Origin: Polymyxa betae
Lineage: Eukaryota > Endomyxa > Phytomyxea > Plasmodiophorida > Plasmodiophoridae
DNA length: 54,811 bases
Direction of reading: 5' to 3'
Assembly (NCBI GenBank): GCA_003693705.1
Contig: RBZT01000568.1
Span: 1-54,811, forward strand
Positions within the stretch are counted from its first letter, which is position 1. Each line of letters begins with the position of its first letter. Both the position numbers and the translations under genes were made by a program. Positions 1 to 12,886 of the stretch are shown one piece after another. Under the pieces are notes generated by a model. That model was given only the letters and a program-made list of their open reading frames with translations, ran no database searches and had not been told where the DNA came from.

Positions 1-73
1 GTAGAGAGATGTTGGGTTATGAGACGCAGTTTCAAGGAGGGGGATCCTTCATTATCAATAATACTGTATCAAT

Positions 74-3328
<3,255 letters not shown>

Positions 3329-3929
3329 ATCAATGTCCATATTTTTAATGTATTGATTAAATAAGATCCCTGGCTTCTTTCTAGACGATCTGTTTGTTTG
3401 TTATTTGGCTGTAGCTTATTGTTTCTACGTACATCTCTCTGTCAAGTTTCAGAATCACCGAACAATTGCAGGATTCTTAAATCTACGGTTCGACCACTCT
3501 TGGAAGTTTTCAACGGTTTTTGGTCAAAAGGGAGTTTCTTCACCATCAGTAATATGCGATTGCTAATGATCAAGACATTTGCATAAATGGTGAATGCGGA
3601 CGATGGTCGTGGTCTTTAAACTTGCTGTCATTGACTACGAAGCAGTACTGTGAATTGATCAAAGTCCTTCCCACGTAGTTATCCTTCTCGCCAGCAATTA
3701 ACCACAATTCTGGACAGTTCTGGTCTGATCATCAGTCACTGGTTGTTTGTTAGTTTATAGGTCTGTATTTGATCTGATTAGTGATTGATTTGATATTGAC
3801 ATTTGTGTGGTATTGGTATAGGAAAGTGTCTGTTGTTAGATTCTGGTTGTTGACAGCGACAGCTCTGTCGCTACGCACTAAGAATCACGATAATATTCAG
3901 TTAGGCTGTTTAGCTGCGAGTGACGCTGT
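3329..3929. other. Intergenic, no gene seen
   Basis: AT-rich stretch between MCM6 and the next plus-strand gene. It has short open frames (for example 3398-3586) but no recognisable protein, RNA gene or repeat. It probably holds the MCM6 3' end and the promoter or 5' UTR of the gene starting at 3930. Confidence 0.4.
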
Positions 3930-5193
3930 ATGGCGTCGTCGTACGCTGTCGAAGATACCAGGCCCCTTGCCGAGGTCCTTACACAAGCTGTCGCTCCGGC
4001 TGGGCTTTCTGTCGATGACGAACCTGTTGAACGAGCAAAACAGGCACTAGCTCAGCAACTGTTTGTCAATGCTTATACAATGCGATTCAAACGTCAACGA
4101 ACTGGCGGTTGGGATTGGCTTCAGAAAGAGCCCTTTCTAATTCCAATGTGCCTTGCCGATCTGATCGGTCATTGTCTCGATCAAACAACAGGTTCGTTCT
4201 GAATGCTATTTCAAGGCAGTTTCCATGATTACGATTACAGCTTCGGAATGTGAAGATAATAATGAACCTTTGACGTACTTGCCCTGCAACGCAGCATTGA
4301 AGTTTCTATTGACCAACTCCAGTTTGGAACCATCTGCTCCAGAAGCTGCATTCTCCAATGGCTCGTCAACACCCATCGCATCTGTGAACCAGACGCCGAC
4401 CTTATCGGCTATTCGTCTGGCACAGGTCGATGAGCCAATCGATTTCGCCCGAAATCTGGCTCTGGTAGACAATGATTGCGATCTGGTCGAGAAACGATCC
4501 CGTTCGGAATCGCCCCGTGGTCGCCGCTCCATCACCAAGTCTCGAAACCACAAGAAATCGCGATCGTCGCGGTATTCGAAGTCATCAGTTCGACAGCCAA
4601 TTAGTCGTCCACCTTCTGAACCTTCACCTGAACCAACTCCTTGCCCACCTCCACCTGAAACAAACACAGCTTCACCATCAAAATCTGCCAAGAAGGACGC
4701 GCAAGCTCTTCGTGACCCGATAAGAATTCAAAGAAGGTCTGTTCGTGATTCGGCGCTGGTTAAGGCCATGATTAACACATTGGAACGTATTTCTGGTCCT
4801 CAATCATTTCATATCGATATGATTCATGCTGTATCGGTGCTAGATGATGAGCAATCATCATGTGATAGCGACAGCAGTGATAATAGTGGCAGTGATATCG
4901 ATGATGAAGGAAGGCGGCCAAGGCGAAGTACGAGGTCGACTCCAATCAAAGGAGAGAGCCTTGTTCACGGTCGAGATCATTCTAATAGCGTCTCTAAACG
5001 AAGAGAAAGTATGAGGTTCTCTCTTTTCAGCTGATTGATTATTGTCGTTTTGTAGTTCTTTCTGTTTCAAGATGATTGTTTCATGCCCAACGTTCACTGA
5101 TTTATTTTAGTGGAACGCTCGAGACACGAAAACTATTACAGGAATGGGACATCGCCGAAGCGAAAGCGAATTAATTATTCTAGTGATAGATAA
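3930..5193 (+). CDS. Hypothetical nuclear-type protein, Ser/Arg- and acid-rich
   Basis: Not recognised. Three exons are supported. The first runs from ATG 3930 to about 4191. A 48-nt intron ending in gattacag joins QTT to ASECEDNN in frame. The second exon ends at about 5009, and an intron of about 100 nt leads to a short last exon ending KRKRINYSSDR with TAA at 5191-5193. The N-terminal third is ordered-looking and helical (QQLFVNAYTMRFKRQR, GGWDWLQKEPFLIP). The middle has RS-rich tracts (SRSESPRGRRS, KSRNHKKSRSSR) and a Pro-rich patch. Further on is an acidic Ser/Asp run (SSCDSDSSDNSGSDIDDE) followed by basic segments. That composition suits a nuclear RNA- or chromatin-associated protein, but this is inference only. 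AATAAA at 5237-5242 is a plausible polyadenylation signal. Confidence 0.6.
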
Positions 5194-5309
5194 GAACTTG
5201 ACACATCACTATCTGACATTTGTAATGTTATGTCGTAATAAACCATATTGCAATATCCATTTTTAACATACAATTGCTGCATAATCATGCAGAACGAACA
5301 TTGCCCACT

Positions 5310-6934
5310 TCATCTCTGTTGTTGCTCGACTTGATTAAATAGCAATGCCTTCATGATCTGCGAGCAATGTCCATGGCAATGCTCAACAGAGAGTTCCGTC
5401 CTATTGTCAAGAACATAAAAGATCGAATCAACAAAAAAGCGAGTACAATAACTAACGCTGTTTGCGAAGCTTGCGATAATTGTCCTTCAACTCGATTAAA
5501 CTGACTAACACGTGAACGCGATTGGGATACATTCAATGATCGCCTTGATTCGCAATCGACGGAATCCAGCTTGTTCGTGATCGCAGCAATACGAGATGGA
5601 AGACGCTGTCGATTTTCACTGTCCATAATCGATGAAGATGAAAGAACCTAAATGCATATTTGAGCATAACAGTTGCCAAGTTGTTGAAACAGGCGGCACC
5701 TTGATCCACAAATGTTTTTGGGAAAGAACATCGAGAACTTGCTGACCGGTTCTGCTCAGGAAATTTTCTACAGGAAGTTCGTAATATCTGATTAAAAGCA
5801 TTCAGAGAGAATTTTAACGAGAAGACGTTGAGAGGAGATAAAATGCATCATAACAGTTCGTTCAGCAATGAGCTTAATTGGAAAAACAAAAAGAGGTCAT
5901 CAAAACCTAACAACAAAAAAGCATGCAAACTACCAAAACCTCAAATTGAGGACCAAACATTCGCTACCTGTGATACAACTTTCCCCAACGAACCTGTTTG
6001 GCATTATCATCAACAGATATGGTGCCATCCGGGCAGAGATTCTCAGCCGGTTTATAGTTGGGCGGATAGCATCGGAAGACGCCAAATTCCGGGCGCTGCT
6101 TCGCTAACGATCGCAACGGATCAATGACGATGGCGATCCATTTCGGTGTCAATTGCGACTGCCACGACCTGGATACAAATAATCAATAGAGAATCATAAA
6201 GTCAATGAAAGAGTTGAACCATTGTGTAGAGACATCGGTAGCAGATAGGAAACAATGAGAATGAGTTTCAACATCAAATGGATGACTGTGATACCATCCA
6301 ATAAAACGCTCCAGACGGGTTCGTTGAAGTTGCTCACTTAAATCAACCTTTGTACGATTTAGTCGTGAACCTGAGAGAAATGATCACACGATAACAAACC
6401 ATGTGCTTAATGACACTTTCATCATCGGCTACAACACGAGATTCAGTTCCTTCCACAGGCAGAGCGAAACAATCTGTCACTAACACAGAGCAAACCGATG
6501 AATATGGAGATAAAGCTGTGGCTAATTAATCAATTACCGATTACTGTCTTTCCATCAACTTTTCCTATTAACAATCCCATAATCTCCAGAGGTTTTGATC
6601 CTCGACGAACACCCTGTTCTACACCAGATAAAGCATGCTTCATCTAAAAATCCAACTCAGCTCTGAATTGTTGGAGAATGATTCGCTAAACCATCTTCAT
6701 GGTGGCTAAAGCAGCAATAATGCATTTAGTGAATGGCTGGGGACTGAGACCATATCGGTAAATGAAGAGCGGTCGAGGGATACTTAGGCCCTACTCATGT
6801 TCGACCCTGAGACGTCGATCTACTTGATCTTCAATAGCTAAATCACATGAGAACATCTGCAGATCATGTTCTTCTATTGAATGCATTTCAATAACCTCAA
6901 TGAATATCGGTCGCACAATATTCTCTTCAAACAT
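5310..6934 (-). CDS. CSN5: COP9 signalosome subunit 5 (JAMM deneddylase)
   Basis: Metalloprotease subunit that removes NEDD8 from cullins. Exons read PQPFTKCIIAALATMKM, then KPLEIMGLLIGKVDGKT (with the JAMM glutamate in LEIMG), DCFALPVEGTESRVVADD, RFIGWYHSHP, WIAIVIDPLRSLAKQRPEFG, YYELPVENF, HLWIKVLSSSSI, and the C-terminal CSQIMKALLFNQ, which matches the usual SQVIKDKLFNQ end. Introns are about 46-70 nt except one of about 170 nt before YYELP. The JAMM core reads H-S-H-P-F-D-V-E-T-H-S-H-C-F-L-S-A-T-D, five residues longer between HSH and SxxD than the family pattern HxHx7SxxD, with no GT-AG intron that could remove the excess. An apparent C-terminal membrane segment disappears once a 56-nt intron is spliced. 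Start CAT 6932-6934 is the first ATG of the open exon; ATG at about 6886 is an alternative. Confidence 0.88.
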
Positions 6935-6992
6935 CACGTCATGGGAAACCCTAACCCTGTGTCAATCAAATACAGTTTATTTAGCCTCCTAA

Positions 6993-9900
6993 TCAGGAGC
7001 CGCCATTTGGTTTCAGATTGAGAAGATTTTCAACGAATACAGTGGGAGTAATGACTGATGGTATGGAAGACAGATCACAATCTGGATTTATCAAACGGTA
7101 GCACTGCTCAAACTCGGATTTACTGAGATGCTCCCCATAATGCTCCCATTTTGACATTAACACATCTAATGATATATCTCCCTTATCAGTGGAGCCTAAT
7201 ACACGAAATGCTTTCGCTATAGAATCCAGATCAGGATCTGGATTCACTGGTCGATGATTCAGAAGTAGGTCAAGGAAATCCTGCAGCGAAATAGTGCCTT
7301 CTGGGATCTGTTGCAGATCTTGTATGGATGCCTGAGTTGGATCCAATTTCCATCTTAATTCTGTGTAGATCTGTTCAATATTCTCCTGGCTCAAATAGCA
7401 CCCTAACGCCCTCATAACATTCACAACTTCCTTCAACTCCACTACATCGCTTGGCGACTCTCCAGTACGTCCATACTGCTTTAACGTCACATATGATATC
7501 ATATGACGAATGCGATCAAGATCATCTGCCTGATATGATACAGAATTCGATGTCATTGCGAAACGGAATTGTTGCTGATCAATTCGCCATAGATGGATAC
7601 ATTGATGCCTGCTATCACACGATAGCATTGAATTTCCGTCAAATCCGGCCACAGCCTGGTCGATGGGGCCAGCATGTCCAATGACAGCTGTATTTTGATT
7701 GAAGCTCACCGGAATTTGGATCAGACCCAGAAATCGTTCTGCAGAGGTATACGCCATAACCCTGTGAAACATACTCGCATCAACAGCCTAGAATCAGGAG
7801 CAGATATAAAAACATCAAAAGAGCATGCAAAACAGAAAGGGAAGATGAGCCTGTGAGACTGGAAACATGAAATTAGCAATATTCAAGTGGATATCATTAC
7901 TCATTAGATGATGATAATGGAATGAATCGCTGGGCAAGATATTGATCATTAACAGGTCCATGACCAGTACGTATACAGATCCATTGACCATCAGTCTCCC
8001 GCTCAACAAACGTCTTCACTTTTCCACATGAATCTGATACAGACAGCAGGGAATTGGAAGTCTCCATATGAAGATACATGGAGACCGGTCTCGCCGTCAT
8101 ATCCAATCGCAGGACCGTCGTTCGGGGGACACGAACACCATCGGTCATGCTGGAATTGGGCAAATCGATCAAGGCCAAAGTTCGATCCAATGACAGAGAT
8201 AGAAGACGAGTGCATCGCCCCAGCTGTAAGCGAAATCGGTCGAATTCGATGTGAATGATCTCTCTCGAATGTGCTTCGGCACGTCCCAAATAGACCCATT
8301 TCTGATCAGTTCGAGACTTCTCGTACAGATACAAAAGATGTCGCTGATCTTGCCCACCCGGGACCGCCTCCGAACTGGCCATCGCCAAATACGAATCGCA
8401 CCAAGAAAAGGATATCAAATGCATTGATCCTCTACCGGCTTCGAATTGATCCATGACGACCAGACGATTTTGCAAAGAGCAGATTTGAATCTGGCCGGGT
8501 TCGGTACTAGATCGCAAGGCGATAGCCAATGACCGGTTCTCTGCTTTATATGAGAATGCCATCGAGGCAAATTGCAGATCGGAATTGAAGTGTTTGGCGA
8601 CCTGAATGGTTCGATCGACATAATCGATTAGTTGAAATGAGCCCGATCGAGTCCCAGCTGCAAATACTGGCTCAGACGGATGTGCTGCAATACAGGCAAT
8701 ATCATCACCGAAACCTGCTCAGTATAAGTTTGTTAAAGGGAACCCATCTCTGATGCTTTACCTTTAACTAACAGAAATCCACGAGGTGAGCTCGGATTTG
8801 GAATGGCCTGAATCGATTTTGCCGTTAGTTTGACAACGTTTGCCTGAGATGTGGCAAAGATGAATTCCGGGATATTGATCGTAACGCCAGCTTGTACAAT
8901 GATGGCTCCAGGTGAGGTTGATGCGAACGATAATGAATTGATGGGACCATAAGCGAAGTCCTCGAACCAGAATACAATACGGAACTGCAAATCGAGGAAT
9001 CGCAGGGCTTGGTCTTTGGATGCAACAGCAATAAGCTGATGAACGACATCAATGAAGGTGATGGGGGATGATGATCCCAATGGAACTGCTTTCATGAATG
9101 TTCGATGTGATTCAGCAAAAGGTTGAGCCCAGACAATAATGGTCCCTGTATCGGTTCCAGAAAGTACCTCGTTGCTGTTATGTTAACATTAGATTCAGCA
9201 ATTCATTACAGGAAAGTATTGAGAAAAGATGCAAAATCAGTGAGCAACAGACGCCGAGATATTGAGAAGCTCGTTGATAGTTTAAAGTAATAAAATATTA
9301 TGTGCAAAATGGAGGATAGAAAGTGAATTACCTATTTGGAATATGAACAGAATGTTGCAATTTGCCATATGCTCTGGTCCCAGAATATCCAGAATTCGGT
9401 ATCTGACAATCATTACAATTTCCATCCTTGATACCTCCCTGTATATCCCGCTCAATATGCAGGAATGTTACAGATTCAGAACCCGTGACATAGACATCAT
9501 CAGATGTCGGGTTCCAGCAGATCTGAAATCGCGGGCTCTGACTCGGGGACAAATTAACTTGAACCAGAACGTCCTGGGCCCAAGTCCACAATAAAACGCA
9601 TTGATCACCATGCGTCAGCAATGCGATTGAGGCCCCATTAGGGCACGTACAGAGAGATGCCACTCCCTGATTCAGATTTCGGGTCGCCAGCGGTAATCCT
9701 GAACTTGACTCCCAGATGATGACAAGACCATCTGGATGCCCTTCAGATTCAGCAGTAACGATGACAGATCGATCAGCAGATGTGGCAATCGCACCTGTTG
9801 ACGAATCAAGATTAGAGTCGAGCACAGCAGGCGTTATGACAAACCAATAGCGGACGTATGGCCAATTAGTAACTGTTGCTGTCCGGCGACATAGTTGTAG

Positions 9901-10037
9901 ATGACGGCATGAAGACCAGCGATAGAAACAAGACAATTGGAACGAGATGGGTGCAGGTCGTGAACCGAGTTACTTACCCAGGATGAGAAACCAAACGTCC
10001 AGACCAAATCCAAGCCGCTTTCGCCATCGCCAGACAT
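6993..10037 (-). CDS. CFAP251: Cilia- and flagella-associated protein 251 (WDR66), WD40 plus EF-hand-like tail
   Basis: Axonemal protein of the calmodulin- and spoke-associated complex at the base of radial spoke 3. The N-terminus begins MSGDGESGLDLVWTFGFSSW, the characteristic CFAP251 opening, followed by GQQQLLIGHTSAI and DGLVIIWESSSGLPLA of the first WD40 blades. Later blades include VLSGTDTGTIIVW, KDQALRFLDLQFRIVFWFED and LLSLSLDRTLALIDL. The C-terminal exon (6993 to about 7795) holds the family tail VMRALGCYLSQENIEQIYTE and GTISLQDFLDLLLNHRP, matching the degenerate EF-hand region of animal WDR66. Exons are joined by introns including one of about 160 nt near 9180-9330. The gene lies 58 bp from CSN5 on the same strand, with promoters well separated. 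Its presence implies a motile flagellum at some life stage. Confidence 0.87.
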
Positions 10038-10158
10038 GGTCCAGTACCTGTGACATGATGATCAGATTCGTCACTTCGCCAAGCGAATTGTCGTTGCAAG
10101 CAGAAACACTTTGCAATTCGGGTTTGCCAGGTCGAAATGTGGACGAAAAAAACGCATC

Positions 10159-10164
10159 AAAAAA
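10159..10164 (-). terminator. RNA polymerase III terminator of the tRNA
   Basis: Six consecutive T residues in the transcript sense, two bases beyond the discriminator base (10167) of the initiator tRNA. This is the standard Pol III stop and supports a transcribed gene rather than a fossil. Confidence 0.85.
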
Positions 10165-10166
10165 TA

Positions 10167-10239
10167 TCGCTCGGCCAGGCTTCGATCCTGGGACTTCTGG
10201 GTTATGGGCCCAGCACGCTGCCAACTGCGTCACCAAGCG
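10167..10239 (-). tRNA. Initiator tRNA-Met (CAT)
   Basis: A 73-nt cloverleaf read on the minus strand. The acceptor stem CGCTTGG/CCGAGCG pairs fully, with discriminator A. The D-stem ACGC/GCGT pairs. The anticodon stem CTGGG/CCCAG encloses CCCATAA, so the anticodon is CAT with three consecutive G:C pairs next to the loop. The T-stem CCAGG/CCTGG encloses ATCGAAG. A54 in place of T54 and the GGGCCCATAACCC block are hallmarks of eukaryotic initiator tRNA. A-box (TGACGCAGTTGG) and B-box (GGATCGAAGCC) are intact and a T-run follows. Odd points: position 1:72 is C:G rather than the conserved A:U, and position 60 is G rather than A. The gene has no intron and needs post-transcriptional CCA. Confidence 0.93.
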
Positions 10240-11060
10240 GAACTGCATGCAGCTCTCATCTGATATTTAATCCTTAACGAATAAAGAAGCATTCAAACAA
10301 CTACTGTATCCTTGACAAATATCACAACGAAAGCAACGGCAAAAGTGAAACTTTTCTGATCATATATTTTAGCGCGGTAACGTTCAAATTCCAATCATCA
10401 TAAATGCAAGCAACAGCAGTCGTATAAATTCACAATGTCTAGTAACAACTCAAACGCTTTTGGCTCTGTCAATCAAATTCAACTAGAATGGTTTCATCAT
10501 TCCATCTGCAATCAAAACCAGCAAAACGGTGTGGCGAAGCATTACCTGTTGCTGATATCGATACCGATAAGAATCTTGGGATCGACCATGATCGTCGTTG
10601 ACATGCCGGTCTCAGCGCCAATTTCGAGGCGGCTGACTCGTCAGCCAGCCTGTGCCGAGGAGCGCCCGATTCCCTGACATGACCCTCGTCTAGGCCGGAT
10701 CGATCGCCTGGCCTGAGACCAGATTCGATAATTCTTGGCAGTCTGTATACGATAGCGCTCTGTGCCTTAAGATAAAAGAGGTCTCTCTCTCTCTCTGTCT
10801 CGTTGGAAGCAGCAGGAGGGTCGTCGACGTCTGGACTTACGCAGTGCGGCGCTGATCATAACGTTGGGCGCAAGGGGTACCCCAACCTTCCCAACCACCC
10901 AGGGTAAAGATTATCGCTCAGAGCAGCCAGCTAACCACGACAACGATATAACCCTCCCTTAGAGTCACCCATCGTCATCGGCGCCGTCTGTCTTCACATC
11001 AGTTGTTGCCAGCAACCCTGCCTATCTCGTCATGTCAACCGTCTATCACGTTCCCGTCAG

Positions 11061-11082
11061 TTCAAAATTTGAATTTGGCGCC
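11061..11082 (+). promoter_or_regulatory. E2F-like site abutting CHR-like repeats
   Basis: TTTGGCGCC at 11074-11082 matches the E2F/MBF-type core TTTSSCGC. It directly follows TTTGAA (11068-11073), the cell-cycle homology region core. TTCAAA at 11061-11066 is the same hexamer inverted. It lies about 230 bp upstream of the cyclin B start codon, a fitting place for cell-cycle control. Binding is inferred from sequence only. Confidence 0.45.
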
Positions 11083-11137
11083 TTTTTATTTTCCATTTTT
11101 GTTGTTGTGATTCGTGCCTGTATCAGCTATTATTTTA

Positions 11138-11146
11138 TTGGCGCCA
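11138..11146 (+). promoter_or_regulatory. Second GGCGCC element with ATTGG box
   Basis: TTGGCGCCA, nearly palindromic, about 160 bp upstream of the cyclin B start. It shares the GGCGCC core of the site at 11074 and overlaps ATTGG, an inverted CCAAT box. Two such cores within 70 bp suggest paired E2F-like binding; inference only. Confidence 0.4.
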
Positions 11147-11307
11147 GATTTACATTTCAATTTAACATGGGGCTGAGTGGGCTATCGTTACGTACCCCCA
11201 GTAAACCCTAGGGCTACACCCATTTGTACGAATCTCCAGCCCGCCCTTGGGCCATAGTTGAAAGAAAATTACACCAGCGTCCGTACCGACCCATTAACTG
11301 ATTCAAG

Positions 11308-12748
11308 ATGATCCAGGCAGCCAATGATGAGAACGTCAATCAGGATTCAGCCGCCGTCCAAAAGAAGATCGCCGCCCATCACGTCAAGCGAGCGCCACTC
11401 GGCGATATCAGTAATCAGATTCCGGCCAGCAAACACGCCAAGAATGCAACCAAACAAGATGCCATTTGTAAAGCATTGAAACCAGAAGCCAAACTTGTGA
11501 TCGAAGAGAAAGCCCCGACTATTATCAAATCTAACGATGAGCCATCTGTTGTGCCAATGGAGCTAGATGATGTCGATCTTGAGATCGATGAAGTGTTAGT
11601 ATAGCTTCAGGTTGATGTCTTCGCCATCAATGCTTATTATACCTTTGTCTACGTTTAGGGATATCAGTCATATCGATGATCCACAATGGGTAGCAGAATA
11701 CGCCAGCGATATCTATGATCACTACTTTCGAATTGAATCAAAATACAGACCCTCCCAAGATTATATGGATTGTCAGAACGATATTCGGCCTGATATGAGG
11801 CGCATTCTGGTCGACTGGCTTGTTGAGGTAAGATTCATTACAATGGTTGCAATTGAATCTCAGTGGTCGTTTCAGATTCATAACATGTTCAAGTTAAAAC
11901 AAGAGACCTTATTTCTTGCTATTAACCTTCTTGACCGGTACGTAAAATACTTTAAGATAGCGATGACTGAGCTGATAAACGCTTCAGCTATTTGGCGATT
12001 AAAAAGATTCTCCGCACTCGCCTTCAGCTGATTGGGAGCGTCGCTCTTTTTGTTGCTTCGAAATACGAAGAGATGTTTGCTCCTGAAGTCGAAGATTTCG
12101 TTTATGTATCTGACAAGGTGTGATTGATTTTGCAGTTCGGTAGTATGGGTAAATCCTCACCATTAACTAGGCCTTCACTCGAGATGACGTTTTGATGTGT
12201 GAGTCTGAATTTTGTACGTCGCTTGAGTTTATCTTCTCTGTTCCAACTGCCTTCCATTTTTCTCAACGATTCACGCAGGTATAAAACAAATTCGTGTCCA
12301 AAGAGAAATCGTTAATTGTTTGGGACAGGTTGCAGAATTTGACGAGCGCAGCTCTTTTTTTACGAGCTATCTAATGGAGTTATCGCTGCTCGAGTATTCG
12401 TTCTTGGTAAGAGCGAGTACGTCAGACGAAAGAGATTAGCGTTGAATCAATTGGCAGGCATACCCGCCCTCGGTAATTGCAGCTTCGGCTGTCTATTTAA
12501 CCACTTACTTCGATGGACAACCATGGGCCGATCATCTGGTTCAGCATACCCGCTATATGTACGCTGATATTCGCCCATGTGTCAAAGAGATGTATGCTTT
12601 GCTTGCTTCCGATAAGAGCAGCAACTCGGTAGCGAAAAAGTATTCCTCGAAATCGAGGAAGCGAGTTACCCAGATCGGAAGAGACGTGGTCGAGGCTCAG
12701 TTACGCCAGCACCAGGAGCAGGCAGCAAAGTCTAGCCAAACTCAATGA
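11308..12748 (+). CDS. CCNB: Mitotic (B-type) cyclin
   Basis: Regulatory partner of CDK1 that drives entry into mitosis. Exon 1 carries a destruction box RAPLGDISN at residues 28-36, the APC/C degron. The cyclin N-box follows after a 5' intron: [14 protein letters not shown], then [11 protein letters not shown] (the MRAILVDWL-type signature), [36 protein letters not shown]. The second cyclin fold includes [17 protein letters not shown] (across a splice) and ends with a Lys/Gln-rich tail [13 protein letters not shown]. There are about six introns of 45-65 nt. The product is about 360-370 residues, typical of fungal and animal B cyclins. It is divergent from the tRNA/CFAP251 side and convergent with the RBM26/27-like gene, whose 3' end is 138 bp away. 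Confidence 0.93.
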
Positions 12749-12886
12749 TTATAAATCATAGTCTAATTCATGTAGTTCTGATAAGATTAATTACAGACAC
12801 ACAATGTATTATAATGCCTTGTAAATCTGGTCTCATGACTTTATTGGCAGTAAAACATAACTTGAGATATGAGGAAACCATTTAAA

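Larger units (their letters stand above)
10240..11307. other. Intergenic between the tRNA/CFAP251 side and cyclin B
   Basis: About 1.07 kb without a supported protein gene. It contains a short (TC)n run at 10782-10796 and a GC-richer middle section (10600-11030). The two GGCGCC elements upstream of cyclin B are listed separately. Open frames such as 10435-10677 show no family signature. The region most likely carries the 5' UTR and promoter of the cyclin gene and upstream sequence of CFAP251. Confidence 0.45.

Noticed and set aside
4206-4691. Minus-strand 161-codon ORF
   Set aside because: Shadow of the RS-rich plus-strand gene; composition is mirrored and no family is matched.
5351-5626. 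Tail-anchored membrane protein with a hydrophobic C-terminus
   Set aside because: The hydrophobic stretch is a translated 56-nt GT-AG intron; splicing it gives the conserved CSN5 C-terminus ending in LLFNQ.
10141-10239. tRNA read on the plus strand
   Set aside because: The plus strand has T-loop CTTCGAT out of register and no A box; the minus strand gives a full cloverleaf with CAT anticodon, A54 and a T-run terminator.
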